Shown here: in pieces, positions 46,944 to 57,231 of the stretch
Layout of the letters: the number at the start of each line of letters is the position of its first letter
Position numbering within the stretch: the stretch's first letter is position 1
From: Candidatus Fermentithermobacillaceae bacterium
GTDB taxonomy: Bacteria; Bacillota; Sulfobacillia; Fermentithermobacillales; Fermentithermobacillaceae
Assembly (NCBI GenBank): GCA_018052475.1
Contig: JAGPNG010000002.1
Location: 1 to 64,000 of the forward strand
Reading direction: 5' to 3'
DNA length: 64,000 nucleotides
Notes under the pieces: generated by a model
What the model was told of the DNA's origin: nothing
Seen by the model: the letters and a program-made list of their open reading frames with translations, nothing else
The model's database searches: none
Made by a program: the position numbers and the translations under genes

Positions 46944-47504
46944 TTGTTTGCAATAGACGATTCCAATATGGATGGTTATAAGAACCAACCTCAGGAGGAG
47001 TTCAAGGACCAGATCGTTACATTCGGTCCTGTCTCCAAAACGGTAAAAGGAGGTCGCAAGCGGAGTTTTAGGGCGCTTGTGGTCGTTGGAAACGGAAACG
47101 GTAAGGTTGGAGCCGGTTTGGGAAAAGCTCAAGACCTTACAGATGCTATTAGAAAAGGTATAGATGATGCCAAGAAGAACCTAATTGAAGTGCCGATGAA
47201 CGGCACCACCATTCCCCACGAAGTCATAGGCGAGTTTGGTGCAGGGAAAGTGCTTCTTAGGCCGGCATCACAAGGTACCGGTATCATTGCAGGGCGAGGC
47301 GTTAGGCCGGTTATGGAACTTGCTGGGATTCAGGATGTTTTGACCAAATCTCTTGGCTCGTCAAATCCATATAACGTAGTATATGCAACCATAGAGGCAC
47401 TCAAAAACCTTCGCAGTGCCCGTGAGATAAGTGAGATTCGTGGCTTGTCCAGGAGAAGGGAAAAAGGCGACGAAGCGGAGGTCGGTTCTAATGGAATTGC
47501 ATGA
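46944..47504 (+). CDS. rpsE: 30S ribosomal protein S5
   Basis: A protein of about 186 residues at the mRNA entry. The core is [38 protein letters not shown], followed by [12 protein letters not shown]. The N-terminal extension is ~20 residues longer than most S5. I choose TTG 46944, seven bases after GGGGTG; ATG 46929 is in frame but lacks a close ribosome binding site. It overlaps rplO by 14 bases; rpmD, normally next, is absent. Confidence 0.94.
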   Translation: MFAIDDSNMDGYKNQPQEEFKDQIVTFGPVSKTVKGGRKRSFRALVVVGNGNGKVGAGLGKAQDLTDAIRKGIDDAKKNLIEVPMNGTTIPHEVIGEFGAGKVLLRPASQGTGIIAGRGVRPVMELAGIQDVLTKSLGSSNPYNVVYATIEALKNLRSAREISEIRGLSRRREKGDEAEVGSNGIA

Positions 47505-47934
47505 CGTATTATCACCGGTTCCCGGATCAGTCAAGAAACCAAAAAGAAAAGGGCAAGGCCTTGGCTCTGGCACCGGAAAAACCGCAGGCCGTGGCCATAA
47601 GGGCCAAAAGTCCAGGTCCGGAGGAGTCAAGCCGCCGGGGTTCGAGGGCGGGCAGACGAAACTGGTGAGACGTGTTCCCAAGAGGGGTTTCAAAAACATA
47701 TTCGGCAAGGAGTACGGCATTGTAAACGTTGGCGATATCAACATGTTTGAAGACGGAAGCGAGGTAGGCCCAGAAGAACTTAGAAATGCCGGGCTTATCA
47801 GAAGAAATCGAGAATTTGTGAAAATACTTGGTGAGGGTGAAATAGACAAGGCTCTTACCGTTACGGCACATGCATTTTCCGCTTCTGCGAAGGAGAAGAT
47901 CGAAGCCGCAGGCGGCAGAGCCGAGGTGATATAG
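47491..47934 (+). CDS. rplO: 50S ribosomal protein L15
   Basis: A 147-residue late-assembly protein. It begins [43 protein letters not shown] and has [21 protein letters not shown] 47491 lies inside the end of rpsE. It directly abuts secY, whose ATG begins one base after its stop. Confidence 0.96.
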   Translation: MELHDVLSPVPGSVKKPKRKGQGLGSGTGKTAGRGHKGQKSRSGGVKPPGFEGGQTKLVRRVPKRGFKNIFGKEYGIVNVGDINMFEDGSEVGPEELRNAGLIRRNREFVKILGEGEIDKALTVTAHAFSASAKEKIEAAGGRAEVI

Positions 47935-49197
47935 ATGATCTCTATGATGAAAAATGCCTGGCGCGTTCCGGATCTGAGGAGAAGGATACTTTTTACCATA
48001 GGTATGCTTATCGTCTTTAGAGCTGGAGTTGCAATACCCGTGCCGGGCATAATTCCCGAAGTTATAGCCGGTTTGTTTGAGCAAGGCACCTTGTTTGCTT
48101 TCATGGACCTTTTCTCAGGTGGCGCTATGAGGAACTATTCTGTGTTTGCGATGAGTATATATCCTTACATAAATAGCTCCATCATCGTGCAGCTTCTGAC
48201 CATGATTATTCCAAAATGGGAAGATATGTCGAAAGAAGAAGATGGAAGAGAAAAACTCCAGGACTATACAAGATATGGCACGGTGATCTTTGCTGCTATA
48301 CAGGCGACCGGTATGACTTTGGGCATCAGGGCTCAGGGGGCTCTTGTATCGACTTCGATTTGGCTGGTAGTAGAGGCTGTGCTTAGCCTTACGGCAGGCA
48401 CGGTGTTTCTAATGTGGTTAGGAGAGCTCATTACCGAAAAAGGTATAGGCAACGGTATTTCGCTCTTCATCTTCGGCGGAATTGTATCCGGAGTACCAAG
48501 GGAGCTAGGCACCCTATATGTTCTGTTGAAGTCGGGACAGACCAAATGGTACAATGTGATAGGATTGCTCGCTATAACCCTTGGAACATTGATTGCAGTA
48601 ATTTGGGTTACTGAGGGAGAACGTCGTGTGCCTGTGCAATACTCCAAAAGAGTCATCGGCAGGAAAATGATGGGCGGCTATTCTACCCATATCCCAATAA
48701 GGATAAACCAGGCAGGCGTTATTCCGGTAATCTTTGCGTCTTCATTATTAGCGCTTCCGGCTACCTTGGCAACGTTTATCAAAGCTCCTTGGGCTAAGTC
48801 GTTGGCGGCGTTTTTTGATTACTCGCAGCCTTGGTATACTGTAATCTATGCTGCTTTGATATTCGCGTTTACGTTCTTTTACACGTCTATGGTGTTTAAC
48901 CCGGTAGACGTGGCGGATAACATAAGAAAATATGGCGGTTTCATTCCGGGTGTACGCGCAGGGCGGCCGACTGCTGATATGCTAGGCAGGATAGTCAATC
49001 GAATCACCTTTGTAGGTGCTTTGTTTCTGGCGTTGGTTGCGATCCTGCCCAGTTTTATGATGCAGCTGACTGGCTTGCCCGGTTTTCAAGCCCTAAGTGG
49101 CACAGCAATGCTGATTGTTATAGGTGTGGCGCTTGAGACTATGAAGCAGATTGAAGCCCAACTAGTAATGCGTCATTATGACGGGTTCTTAAAGTGA
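47935..49197 (+). CDS. secY: Preprotein translocase subunit SecY
   Basis: The 420-residue channel subunit with ten transmembrane helices. Landmarks: RRRILFTIGMLIVFRAGVAIPVPGI (helix 1), the plug region FSGGAMRNYSVFAMSIYPYINSSI, LGELITEKGIGNGISLFIF, and ADNIRKYGGFIPGVRAGRPTADML (ribosome-binding loop). It sits between rplO and adk, the standard spc order. Partner SecE is at 20837. Confidence 0.97.
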   Translation: MISMMKNAWRVPDLRRRILFTIGMLIVFRAGVAIPVPGIIPEVIAGLFEQGTLFAFMDLFSGGAMRNYSVFAMSIYPYINSSIIVQLLTMIIPKWEDMSKEEDGREKLQDYTRYGTVIFAAIQATGMTLGIRAQGALVSTSIWLVVEAVLSLTAGTVFLMWLGELITEKGIGNGISLFIFGGIVSGVPRELGTLYVLLKSGQTKWYNVIGLLAITLGTLIAVIWVTEGERRVPVQYSKRVIGRKMMGGYSTHIPIRINQAGVIPVIFASSLLALPATLATFIKAPWAKSLAAFFDYSQPWYTVIYAALIFAFTFFYTSMVFNPVDVADNIRKYGGFIPGVRAGRPTADMLGRIVNRITFVGALFLALVAILPSFMMQLTGLPGFQALSGTAMLIVIGVALETMKQIEAQLVMRHYDGFLK

Positions 49198-49207
49198 GGA
49201 GAGCATA

Positions 49208-49882
49208 GTGAGACTTTTGTTTTTGGGGCCACCGGGTGCAGGTAAAGGAACTCAGGCAAAGATGATAGCGGAGAAATTCGGGTTGCTACATATTGCACCT
49301 GGTGATATCTTCAGGCAGGAAGTCAAAGAAGGTACAGAACTTGGCCGCTTGGTTGAGGGGATAATGGCTAGAGGCCAGCTGGTTCCTGACGATATTACAG
49401 TTCGAATTATCGAAAAGAGGCTGAACTCGCCGGAGGCTCAGAAAGGGTTTGTGCTAGACGGGTTCCCGCGGAATCTGGCTCAGGCAGAGGCGCTCAAGTC
49501 TATCCTCGAAGAGAAAGGGCAGCACCTCGACCTAGTGATCGATCTGCTTGTCCCTCAGGAGGAACTATTGGATCGGTCAAGGACGCGTAGGGTTTGTTCC
49601 AAGTGCGGTAGGTCCTACAACCTTAAACTGAATCCGCCTAAGGTTGAGGGAAAATGTAATGTTTGTGGCGGCGATCTTGTAACTCGGCAAGATGACAAAG
49701 AAGATACCGTTAGGGAACGTTTTCGGGTATACCACGAGGAAACCGAACCGTTGCGTGAGTACTATATGAAATCCGGAATACTCGTGTCGATAGATGGTTG
49801 TGGTGAAGTAGAATGCGTGTGTAAGCGAGTCATCGCATCCCTCTCAGACAGAGGACTCATAAAGGAAGCGATAGAGGAATGA
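49208..49882 (+). CDS. adk: Adenylate kinase with zinc-binding lid
   Basis: Interconverts ATP+AMP and 2 ADP; 224 residues. P-loop GPPGAGKGTQ, AMP-site DGFPRNLAQA, and a long lid with CSKCGRSYN...CNVCGG, a four-cysteine structural zinc site typical of Gram-positive and thermophilic forms. GTG start. It overlaps map by four bases. Confidence 0.97.
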   Translation: MRLLFLGPPGAGKGTQAKMIAEKFGLLHIAPGDIFRQEVKEGTELGRLVEGIMARGQLVPDDITVRIIEKRLNSPEAQKGFVLDGFPRNLAQAEALKSILEEKGQHLDLVIDLLVPQEELLDRSRTRRVCSKCGRSYNLKLNPPKVEGKCNVCGGDLVTRQDDKEDTVRERFRVYHEETEPLREYYMKSGILVSIDGCGEVECVCKRVIASLSDRGLIKEAIEE

Positions 49883-50622
49883 TTGTTCTTAAGACTCAAG
49901 AGGATCTGTCTATTATGCGCATGGCCGGTCAGATTGCAGGAGAATGTTTGGCTATGGTCGGCGAGATGATAAGACCTGGAGTCTACACGAAAGACCTAGA
50001 CAAGGCGGCGGAAGACTTCATAAGGAGTAGGGGTGCTATTCCAACTTTTAAGGGTTATAATGGATTTCCGTGTTCTTTATGCACTTCAATAAACGAAGTC
50101 GTCGTACACGGTGTACCCGGAGAAGAAAGGTTGGAAGAAGGCGATATCATATCAATAGACGTAGGAGCTACGTTCAAAGGATTTGTGGGCGATACCGCGG
50201 CCACTTTTCCTGTGGGCGAGGTATCCAAAGAAGCCTTGCGGCTTATTCAAGTTACCAAAGAAGCTCTTTATACCGGAATTCAAGCCGCCCAACCCGGCGC
50301 ACATGTCGGCGACATCGGGTATGCAATCGAAAGATTTGTTCGGGGGCATGGGTATAACGTAGTCAAAGAATATGCAGGCCACGGCGTAGGCAGAGCCATG
50401 CACGAGGATCCGCTTGTGCCCAATTACGGCAACAGAAAGCAAGGCGCAATTCTGCGTCCCGGCATGGTTATAGCTATTGAACCCATGGTCAATATCGGAA
50501 GTTCGGAGGTCATTACTTACCCAGACATGCATGTTGTAACTAAAGACGGTTCTTTATCGGCTCATTTTGAGCATACTGTGGCCATTACTGAAGAAGGACC
50601 TGTGTGTCTGACTGAGGTTTAG
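49879..50622 (+). CDS. map: Methionine aminopeptidase, type I
   Basis: Removes the initiator methionine; 247 residues. Metal ligands are the two Asp in IDVGATFKGFVGDTAATF, His in GHGVGRAMHEDP, and two Glu in AIEPMV and FEHTVAIT. The His in EVVVHGVPG is the conserved substrate-side residue. ATG overlaps the adk stop. Confidence 0.97.
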   Translation: MIVLKTQEDLSIMRMAGQIAGECLAMVGEMIRPGVYTKDLDKAAEDFIRSRGAIPTFKGYNGFPCSLCTSINEVVVHGVPGEERLEEGDIISIDVGATFKGFVGDTAATFPVGEVSKEALRLIQVTKEALYTGIQAAQPGAHVGDIGYAIERFVRGHGYNVVKEYAGHGVGRAMHEDPLVPNYGNRKQGAILRPGMVIAIEPMVNIGSSEVITYPDMHVVTKDGSLSAHFEHTVAITEEGPVCLTEV

Positions 50623-50669
50623 CGTAGGTTTTGGATCACTAATAATTCGTATCAATGAGGGGGAATAAT

Positions 50670-50888
50670 ATGCCGAAGCAAGACAGCATTGAGGTAGAAG
50701 GCAGAGTAATAGAGCCGCTTCCCAATGCCATGTTTCGGGTAGAGGTTGAAGGTGGGCATGTAGTCTTGGCTCATATCTCTGGAAAGATGAGGATTAACTT
50801 CATCAAGATTCTTCCAGGTGACAAAGTACTCGTAGAACTGAGCCCATATGACCTTACCCGCGGCAGAATTGTCCGTCGTCTTAAGTGA
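50670..50888 (+). CDS. infA: Translation initiation factor IF-1
   Basis: A 72-residue OB-fold factor that binds the 30S A site. [45 protein letters not shown] and [15 protein letters not shown] are diagnostic. ATG 50670 after GAGGGGGAA. Order map-infA-rpmJ is standard. Confidence 0.97.
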   Translation: MPKQDSIEVEGRVIEPLPNAMFRVEVEGGHVVLAHISGKMRINFIKILPGDKVLVELSPYDLTRGRIVRRLK

Positions 50889-50932
50889 GGACAAGGGGAT
50901 ATCTTCCCTTTAAGAAAGAGGGGGTTACTCAT

Positions 50933-51046
50933 ATGAAGGTCCGGCCTTCTGTGAAAAAGATGTGTGACAAGTGCCGTGTTATTAGGCGCCACGGCAGAGT
51001 AATGGTGCTTTGTTCTAATCCAAAGCACAAACAGAGACAGGGTTGA
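50933..51046 (+). CDS. rpmJ: 50S ribosomal protein L36
   Basis: A 37-residue zinc-binding protein: [20 protein letters not shown] then [13 protein letters not shown]. The Cys/Cys/Cys/His ligands (CDKC...CSNPKH) are intact, so this is the zinc form. ATG after AGAGGGGG. Confidence 0.96.
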   Translation: MKVRPSVKKMCDKCRVIRRHGRVMVLCSNPKHKQRQG

Positions 51047-51062
51047 CTGGGGGTGAGATTAT

Positions 51063-51434
51063 ATGGCTCGTATAGCAGGCGTCGATTTGCCTAGAGATAA
51101 AAAAGTTTTCGCTGCCCTTCCGTACATCTACGGTATTGGACCGAGTCGTGCCAAGGAGATTCTGGAGTCTACCGGAGTTGATCCTGATACTCGCGTAAGA
51201 GATCTTACCGAAGAGGAAGTCGCACGAATTAGAGACTATATTGACAACAACTATAAGGTTGAAGGCGATTTGAGGATGGAAGAGCAACTCAATATCAAAC
51301 GCCTCATCGATCTTGGAACCTATAGAGGCTTGAGGCATAGACGTGGATTGCCGGTTAGAGGCCAAAGAACTCAGACAAACGCTCGTACGCGTAAGGGTCC
51401 GAAGAAGACCGTCGGTGTACGACGCAAAAAATAG
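51063..51434 (+). CDS. rpsM: 30S ribosomal protein S13
   Basis: A 123-residue head protein contacting the P-site t[49 protein letters not shown] and the basic tail [15 protein letters not shown] are typical. ATG with GGGGGTGAG upstream. Confidence 0.97.
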   Translation: MARIAGVDLPRDKKVFAALPYIYGIGPSRAKEILESTGVDPDTRVRDLTEEEVARIRDYIDNNYKVEGDLRMEEQLNIKRLIDLGTYRGLRHRRGLPVRGQRTQTNARTRKGPKKTVGVRRKK

Positions 51435-51457
51435 AATTCAAGGAGGCTAGATAAGAC

Positions 51458-51847
51458 TTGGCCAGACGGAAAGAAAGGGTAAGGAGAAAGGAAAAGCGTG
51501 TCGTAGAAAGAGGCGTGGCACATATCAAATCCACGTTTAACAATACGATTGTGACCATAACTGATCAAAACGGCGGTGCGGTCTCCTGGGCTTCTGCCGG
51601 GAAACAAGGGTTTAAGGGTTCCAGGAAAAGCACGCCTTTCGCAGCGCAGCTGGCGGCAGAATCCGCAGCAAAAGAAGCATTGGATGCGGGGATGAGAGAA
51701 GTAGAAGTTTGTGTAAAAGGACCGGGTTCGGGGAGAGAAGCAGCTATTCGGGCTTTGCAGGCCGCGGGTCTTGAAGTGACTGTTATCAAGGACGTCACTC
51801 CTGTTCCGCATAACGGATGTCGTCCGCCGAAGCGGCGAAGAGTTTGA
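51458..51847 (+). CDS. rpsK: 30S ribosomal protein S11
   Basis: A 129-residue platform protein. [35 protein letters not shown] and the C-terminal [18 protein letters not shown] are diagnostic. TTG start with AAGGAGG upstream. Confidence 0.97.
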   Translation: MARRKERVRRKEKRVVERGVAHIKSTFNNTIVTITDQNGGAVSWASAGKQGFKGSRKSTPFAAQLAAESAAKEALDAGMREVEVCVKGPGSGREAAIRALQAAGLEVTVIKDVTPVPHNGCRPPKRRRV

Positions 51848-51859
51848 GGGAGGCCAAAA

Positions 51860-52480
51860 ATGAGTAGATATACTGGACCAGTTTGCAAATTGTGCAGACG
51901 AGAAGGTCAGAAGCTATACCTTAAAGGTGATAAGTGCTATACAAAGTGCACTCTGGAAAAGCGACCTTTGCCTCCAGGGATGCATACAAGGACAAGACGT
52001 CCGAGCGAGTATGGTTTGCAGCTTAGAGAAAAGCAGAAAGCCAGAAGATTCTACGGAGTCGGAGAGAAACAGTTCAGGCTGTATTTCAAACAAGCTGTTA
52101 AGGTCCGAGGGGTAACGGGTCAGACTCTTATTCAAAACCTGGAAAGACGGCTTGACAACGTAGTTTACAGGGCAGGATTTGCCAGATCAAGGAATGAAGC
52201 GCGGCAAATCGTAAATCACGGCCACGTGGCGGTCAACGGGCGCAAAGTCGATATTCCATCGTACCTAGTAAATCCCGGAGATGAGATTTCCATCAGGCCC
52301 AGGTCTTTGAAAATGGAAAAGTTCAAATCGCTGGCCGAGTACCTTGCAGATTATACTCCGCCTGCCTGGATCTCTTTGGACCCTCAGAACTGGAAGGCTG
52401 TATTTGTGAGATTGCCCGAGAGGGAAGAAATCGATGTTCCTGCGGATGAGCGGTTTATCGTTGAGCTTTACTCAAAGTAG
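51860..52480 (+). CDS. rpsD: 30S ribosomal protein S4, zinc-binding form
   Basis: A 206-residue primary assembly protein, usually encoded in the alpha operon. Four cysteines, C9-X2-C12 and C26-X3-C30, form an N-terminal zinc knuckle lacking in E. coli S4. [40 protein letters not shown] is the S4 RNA-binding domain. ATG with GAGGGAGG upstream. Confidence 0.97.
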   Translation: MSRYTGPVCKLCRREGQKLYLKGDKCYTKCTLEKRPLPPGMHTRTRRPSEYGLQLREKQKARRFYGVGEKQFRLYFKQAVKVRGVTGQTLIQNLERRLDNVVYRAGFARSRNEARQIVNHGHVAVNGRKVDIPSYLVNPGDEISIRPRSLKMEKFKSLAEYLADYTPPAWISLDPQNWKAVFVRLPEREEIDVPADERFIVELYSK

Positions 52481-52521
52481 TTCATTCAAGGAAAGTGTGT
52501 TAAACAAAGGGGGCTCACATA

Positions 52522-53472
52522 TTGTTTGACTTGATCGAGCCAAGAATTCAATGTGAGGAGATCTCGCCTGACAAGAGATACGGGCGATTTGTGGTAGAAC
52601 CTCTGGAAGAAGGATACGGCGTCACTTTGGGCAACTCACTGCGACGCGTCTTGCTGTCGTCATTGCCCGGTGCTGCGGTTACAAGAATCAGGATAGACGG
52701 GGTGCTCCATGAATTTGCTACCATACCTGGACTGAGAGAAGATGTAACTGACCTAATACTCAATATAAAAGAACTGGTTTTTAAGTTACACAGTCCCGGT
52801 ACGAAATATGCCCGTATCGACAAGGAAGGGCCGGGGATTATCACAGGTCATGACATCGTTTCAGATCCTGATATAGAGGTCATCAATCCTGATACGCATA
52901 TTGCAGAACTGGACGAAGGCGGCAGGCTCTTTGTGGAGCTTACCATTGAAGACGGACGTGGATATGTTACTCAAGAGGATAACAAGGGCATAAACCAACC
53001 TATAGGCGTCATAGCTATAGATTCGAGATTTACACCAATCACTAAAGTGAATTTCCAGGTGGAAGATACCCGTGTTGGGCAAAGGACCGACTACGACAAG
53101 CTGACACTTGAGGTTTGGACCGACGGAAGTCTAAGGGCTGATGAAGCTGTGGAAACGGCGGCTAGTATATTGATCAGTCATCTCGAGCTTTTCCGCAACA
53201 TTTCAGTTGATGCCGAAGAAGAAGTTGTGGAAGACGAATTCGAGGAAAAGTCGGAATTCGAAAAACTGCTTGAAATGCCTGTGGAAGAGTTGGAACTTTC
53301 AATGAGGGCGTACAACTGTCTCAAAAGGGCCAACATAGACACGGTTGGGCAGCTCATACAGAAAACCGAACAAGAGATTTCTAAGGTTAGAAACATGGGC
53401 AAAAAGTCCCTCGAAGAGGTAAAAACGAAGCTGGCCGAACTAGGGTTAGCTTTTCGCCTGGAAGAGGAATGA
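52522..53472 (+). CDS. rpoA: RNA polymerase alpha subunit
   Basis: A 316-residue subunit. The N-terminal dimerisation domain shows RFVVEPLEEGYGVTLGNSLRRVLLSSLPGAA and the C-terminal domain (about 245-316) has MPVEELELSMRAYNCLKRANIDTVGQL and RNMGKKSLEEVKTKL, the UP-element/activator surface. The linker is acidic (DAEEEVVEDEFEEKSEFE). TTG start. Confidence 0.97.
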   Translation: MFDLIEPRIQCEEISPDKRYGRFVVEPLEEGYGVTLGNSLRRVLLSSLPGAAVTRIRIDGVLHEFATIPGLREDVTDLILNIKELVFKLHSPGTKYARIDKEGPGIITGHDIVSDPDIEVINPDTHIAELDEGGRLFVELTIEDGRGYVTQEDNKGINQPIGVIAIDSRFTPITKVNFQVEDTRVGQRTDYDKLTLEVWTDGSLRADEAVETAASILISHLELFRNISVDAEEEVVEDEFEEKSEFEKLLEMPVEELELSMRAYNCLKRANIDTVGQLIQKTEQEISKVRNMGKKSLEEVKTKLAELGLAFRLEEE

Positions 53473-53485
53473 GGGGGAGACGAAG

Positions 53486-53836
53486 TTGGGCTATTCACGA
53501 TTTGACAGGCCTACTGCGCAACGCAAGGCGCTTCTTCGCGGCCTTGTAGCGTCGCTATTGGAGAACGAACGGATAGAAACTACTCTTGCAAAAGCTAAAG
53601 AATCGCAGCCTATTGCCGAAAAGATGATCACCATCGCAAAGAAAGATACGCTTGCGGCTAGGCGACAGGCGCTTGCATATATAAGTGACGAGAGTACAGT
53701 GACCAAACTATTTGAGACCATAGGACCGAGATATGCACATCGTCAGGGCGGATATACCAGAATAATCCAAACCGGCCAGCGACGGGGAGACGGATCTCCA
53801 ATGGCCATATTGGAGCTCGTTGAGCCAGAGAAATAG
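53486..53836 (+). CDS. rplQ: 50S ribosomal protein L17
   Basis: A 116-residue protein near the tunnel exit. [32 protein letters not shown] and [31 protein letters not shown] are diagnostic. TTG start after GAGGGGGAGA. Last gene of the fused ribosomal clusters; the ECF module begins 16 bases later. Confidence 0.97.
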   Translation: MGYSRFDRPTAQRKALLRGLVASLLENERIETTLAKAKESQPIAEKMITIAKKDTLAARRQALAYISDESTVTKLFETIGPRYAHRQGGYTRIIQTGQRRGDGSPMAILELVEPEK

Positions 53837-53852
53837 AAGGTTGAATGGAAAA

Positions 53853-54701
53853 ATGAATGTACAGGCCAGTCGTATTGAGATAAAGGGTTTGACCCATACC
53901 TACCAGGTAGACGAGTCGAATAGGGTAATGGCGCTATCTGGCGTGGACCTTGTCATAGACGAGGGAGAATTTGTTGCCATCCTAGGGCCCAACGGTTCGG
54001 GCAAGTCCACTTTGGCTAAGCATATAAACGCGCTTCTTTTGCCGGATGAGGGCGACGTTTGGGTTTTTGGGATGAACACAAAGGACCCCGAGTTTACATG
54101 GGAGATAAGAAAGAACGCGGGCATGGTGTTTCAAAACCCTGATAATCAGCTCGTAGCCACTGTCGTGGAAGAGGATGTGGCATTTGGCCCTGAGAATTTG
54201 GGCGTTGACCCAAAGGAAATTAGAGAAAGAGTGGCACGGGCGCTTGAGTCTGTAGGTATGAGCAAATTTGCTCATCATGCACCACACTTTCTGTCCGGAG
54301 GCCAGAAGCAGAGAGTGGCTATTGCGGGGATACTAGCTATGGAGCCAAAGTGCATAATCCTCGATGAGCCTACTGCGATGCTCGATCCTTGTGGCAGAGA
54401 AGAGGTAATGGAAACCATAACTAAGCTTAACCAGGAAATGGCCATAACAATTGTCCATATAACCCACTACATGGACGAGGCCTTGTATGCTGATAGAGTC
54501 GTAGTGATGGATGAAGGCAAGATCGTGATGGAAGGAACACCAAGGGAAGTGTTTGAAGATGAAGAGACTTTGTCTGCCCTTGGCCTCGATGTTCCGCCTA
54601 TAGGCAAGCTTGCTCATATGCTGGCTTCTAGTGGTATAGGAATTGATCCGGGCGCACTGAATGTAGATGAACTGGTGGATGAGTTATGTCAATTGAAGTA
54701 A
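53853..54701 (+). CDS. ecfA1: ECF transporter ATPase, first
   Basis: A 282-residue ATPase of the energising module for vitamin-uptake (ECF) transporters. Walker [10 protein letters not shown], the Q-helix motif [27 protein letters not shown] typical of EcfA, signature [11 protein letters not shown] and Walker [17 protein letters not shown] 53853 is chosen; the ribosome binding site AGAAGG is rather far (12 bases). It overlaps ecfA2 by 16 bases. No substrate (S) component lies nearby, so it is a shared, group II module. Confidence 0.95.
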   Translation: MNVQASRIEIKGLTHTYQVDESNRVMALSGVDLVIDEGEFVAILGPNGSGKSTLAKHINALLLPDEGDVWVFGMNTKDPEFTWEIRKNAGMVFQNPDNQLVATVVEEDVAFGPENLGVDPKEIRERVARALESVGMSKFAHHAPHFLSGGQKQRVAIAGILAMEPKCIILDEPTAMLDPCGREEVMETITKLNQEMAITIVHITHYMDEALYADRVVVMDEGKIVMEGTPREVFEDEETLSALGLDVPPIGKLAHMLASSGIGIDPGALNVDELVDELCQLK

Positions 54702-55549
54702 GGAACCTAAGTCACATATACACGCAAGGGGCTTTGACGGAAGCCTTTGCTCTCTCTGATGTTTCTTTTGCCGTAGAAGACGGGGAATTCATCGGCCTCA
54801 TAGGCCCTACCGGGTCCGGCAAGTCGACTTTGATTCAACATCTTAATGGACTTTTGAAGCCTACTTCCGGCACTGTACTTGTTGACGGGGTCGATATATG
54901 GTCAAAGGATGTCAGCCTGAAGAAAATAAGGCAAAAGATTGGCCTGGTATTTCAGTATCCCGAGCAGCAAGTGTTCGAAGAAACGGTTTTCGATGACATA
55001 GCTTTTGGCCCAAGGAATCTTGGGTATTCTGCCGATGAGGTAAAAAGTAGTGTAGAAGCAGCCAGAGAGATGGTAGGACTTGACCCTGAACTTTTGTCTC
55101 GTTCGCCTTTTGAACTGTCAGGGGGACAGCTTAGAAGAGTTGCCGTAGCTGGTATATTGGCGATGAATCCTCAGGTCCTTGTCCTGGATGAACCTGCTGC
55201 GGGACTAGACCCAAGGGGCAGAAGAGACATATTAGATAACATTAAGAGGTTGCATGAAAGTGGGATTACTGTAGTCTTAGTGTCCCACAACATGGAAGAT
55301 GTGGCCTATTTTTGCGATAGGATTTTGGTCCTTAACGAAGGCAAACTAGTTGGAGATGGGTCGCCGAGAGAAGTCTTTACGCAAGGCGCCTTTCTCGAAT
55401 CTATAGGTCTCAAGCCTCCTGAAGTCACGTTGCTCATGCAAAAGCTAAGACAAAAAGGCTGGGGTGTTAGGGAAGATGTCCTGACTGTGGAAGAAGCCTA
55501 CAAAGAAATCGCGTCTCACTTGGGTATAGAGGGGGTAGCGTTGGCATGA
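54686..55549 (+). CDS. ecfA2: ECF transporter ATPase, second
   Basis: A 287-residue paralogue of the first ATPase. Walker [11 protein letters not shown]-helix [25 protein letters not shown], signature [11 protein letters not shown], Walker [14 protein letters not shown] and switch His in LVSHNMEDV. It forms a heterodimer with EcfA1 beneath EcfT. It overlaps ecfT by four bases. Confidence 0.95.
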   Translation: MSIEVRNLSHIYTQGALTEAFALSDVSFAVEDGEFIGLIGPTGSGKSTLIQHLNGLLKPTSGTVLVDGVDIWSKDVSLKKIRQKIGLVFQYPEQQVFEETVFDDIAFGPRNLGYSADEVKSSVEAAREMVGLDPELLSRSPFELSGGQLRRVAVAGILAMNPQVLVLDEPAAGLDPRGRRDILDNIKRLHESGITVVLVSHNMEDVAYFCDRILVLNEGKLVGDGSPREVFTQGAFLESIGLKPPEVTLLMQKLRQKGWGVREDVLTVEEAYKEIASHLGIEGVALA

Positions 55550-56376
55550 TTTCGAGCGGAGCGATAATTGGTCAGTATTACCCTGCAAACTCGATAGTGC
55601 ACTCTTTAGATCCAAGGGCCAAGATACTTATATCCATAATGTTTATGATAATCTTGTTTGTAGGCAATAACTTCTATGGGTTCTTGGTGGCAGGCATCTT
55701 CACTTTGATGTGCGTGTTTCTTTCAAAAGTTCCGATAAGAATGCTCCTAAGAGGTCTAAGGCCAATCATTTTCATAATGATTTTCACAATGGCTCTGCAC
55801 CTATTTCTAACGCCGGGGCCGACGATGTTTGAAATAGGTCCTCTCAAGGCAACATGGTCCGGGCTTATACAGGGGCTATTCATAGGGATTAGGCTCATTA
55901 TCCTCATCGCGTTTACGTCGCTTCTTACGTTGACTACTTCTCCTATTGAGCTTACAGATGGGCTTGAGGATATATTAAAGCCTTTGACAAGAATCGGGGT
56001 CCCTGCACACGAGATCGCGATGATGATGACAATAGCACTTAGATTCATACCTACTCTGTTAGAAGAGGCAGACAGGATCATGAAAGCCCAGATGGCCAGA
56101 GGGGCGGATTTCGAGTCAGGGAACATGATAGAAAGGGCGAAGAGTTTGGTGCCGCTTTTGGTCCCTCTTTTTGTTAGCGCTTTCAGGCGAGCCGATGAAT
56201 TGGCGATGGCTATGGAGGCTCGTTGTTATCGCGGCGGTGAAGGAAGAACCAGGATGAGGGAACTCAAGCTAACCAATAAGGACTTTGTAGCTATTGGTAT
56301 GACTGTGTTGATGTCATGCCTTGTGATCTATACAAGGGTTAGATTTGGATCTGTAATCGGACAGGTCGTTTCGTGA
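55546..56376 (+). CDS. ecfT: ECF transporter transmembrane component EcfT
   Basis: A 276-residue membrane scaffold. Helices lie at about 30-60, 66-85, 105-135 and 240-260; the coupling helices carry the A-R-G type motifs seen here as MKAQMARGADFES and MAMEARCYRGGEGRTRM. It connects S components to EcfA1/A2. The start overlaps ecfA2. Confidence 0.95.
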   Translation: MISSGAIIGQYYPANSIVHSLDPRAKILISIMFMIILFVGNNFYGFLVAGIFTLMCVFLSKVPIRMLLRGLRPIIFIMIFTMALHLFLTPGPTMFEIGPLKATWSGLIQGLFIGIRLIILIAFTSLLTLTTSPIELTDGLEDILKPLTRIGVPAHEIAMMMTIALRFIPTLLEEADRIMKAQMARGADFESGNMIERAKSLVPLLVPLFVSAFRRADELAMAMEARCYRGGEGRTRMRELKLTNKDFVAIGMTVLMSCLVIYTRVRFGSVIGQVVS

Positions 56377-56397
56377 TTGTGCGAGCAGGTAGCGGCT

Positions 56398-57168
56398 ATG
56401 GAAACTAGCAGGATTAAGATGGTCATTCAGTATGACGGAACTAGGTACGCAGGATTTCAACGACAGACGGGATTTCTGACAATTCAAGAAGTTTTAGAGG
56501 ACCGTTTGGAAGAATTGTTGGGGCATACGGTCAAGGTCCGCGCATCAGGCAGAACGGATGCGGGAGTGCATGCGAGAGGGCAGGTGATTGCCTTTGACAC
56601 CTCATCTTCGATTCCCGCTGAAAGGATGCCCAGGGCTCTGAATGGACTGCTTCCCGAGGACATAATCGTAAATGCGGCATATTTGGTTTCACCAGGATTT
56701 AATCCGATGAAAGACGCGGTGAGCAAAACTTACTGCTATAGGATATGGCGAAAGAAAGAACTTTTGGTATTTGCTCATAGGTATGTTTTGTGGTATCCGG
56801 GTTCATTGGATCTTGATTTGATGGTTCAGGAGACAGTAGAGTTTCTGGGTGCAAACGATTTTAGTAATTTCAGAAACCAAGGGTCTTCAGCAAAAACAAC
56901 TGTGCGCAACGTTTCGGAAGCGAGATGGATAAGAAGGGACATAGAGGACGAAAAAGATGTCTTGTGGGAGTTTTGGGTTACTGCAGACGGATTTCTGTAT
57001 CGAATGATACGGTTAATGGTAGGGACCTTAATAGACGTAGGAAGAGGGTACCTTCCGCAAGGCACGGTTAGAGAAGCGCTGGACACGGGAAGAAAGAACG
57101 AGGACGTAAAGATAGGCAGGTGTGTGCCAGGCAAGGGGCTCTGCCTTGAAAGAGTTCAATTCTCTTGA
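56398..57168 (+). CDS. truA: tRNA pseudouridine(38-40) synthase TruA
   Basis: A 256-residue enzyme that makes pseudouridine in the tRNA anticodon arm. Catalytic Asp54 is in ASGRTDAGVHARGQ; IQYDGTRYAGFQRQ, NDFSNFRNQG and FLYRMIRLMVGTLIDVGRG are typical. ATG 56398 follows AGGTAGCGG; the in-frame TTG 56377 has no ribosome binding site. Order ecfT-truA-rplM is conserved in Bacillota. Confidence 0.95.
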   Translation: METSRIKMVIQYDGTRYAGFQRQTGFLTIQEVLEDRLEELLGHTVKVRASGRTDAGVHARGQVIAFDTSSSIPAERMPRALNGLLPEDIIVNAAYLVSPGFNPMKDAVSKTYCYRIWRKKELLVFAHRYVLWYPGSLDLDLMVQETVEFLGANDFSNFRNQGSSAKTTVRNVSEARWIRRDIEDEKDVLWEFWVTADGFLYRMIRLMVGTLIDVGRGYLPQGTVREALDTGRKNEDVKIGRCVPGKGLCLERVQFS

Positions 57169-57193
57169 CCCGAAAAATGAGCATGGTTAGAAT
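57165..57193 (+). promoter_or_regulatory. Promoter of rplM-rpsI
   Basis: TTGACC (57165-57170, overlapping the truA stop codon), a 17-bp spacer and TAGAAT (57188-57193), about 38 bases before the rplM start. Confidence 0.65.
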
Positions 57194-57231
57194 GAGTATT
57201 GCTTGTACGGTGGCATAAGGAGGTTTTTACA

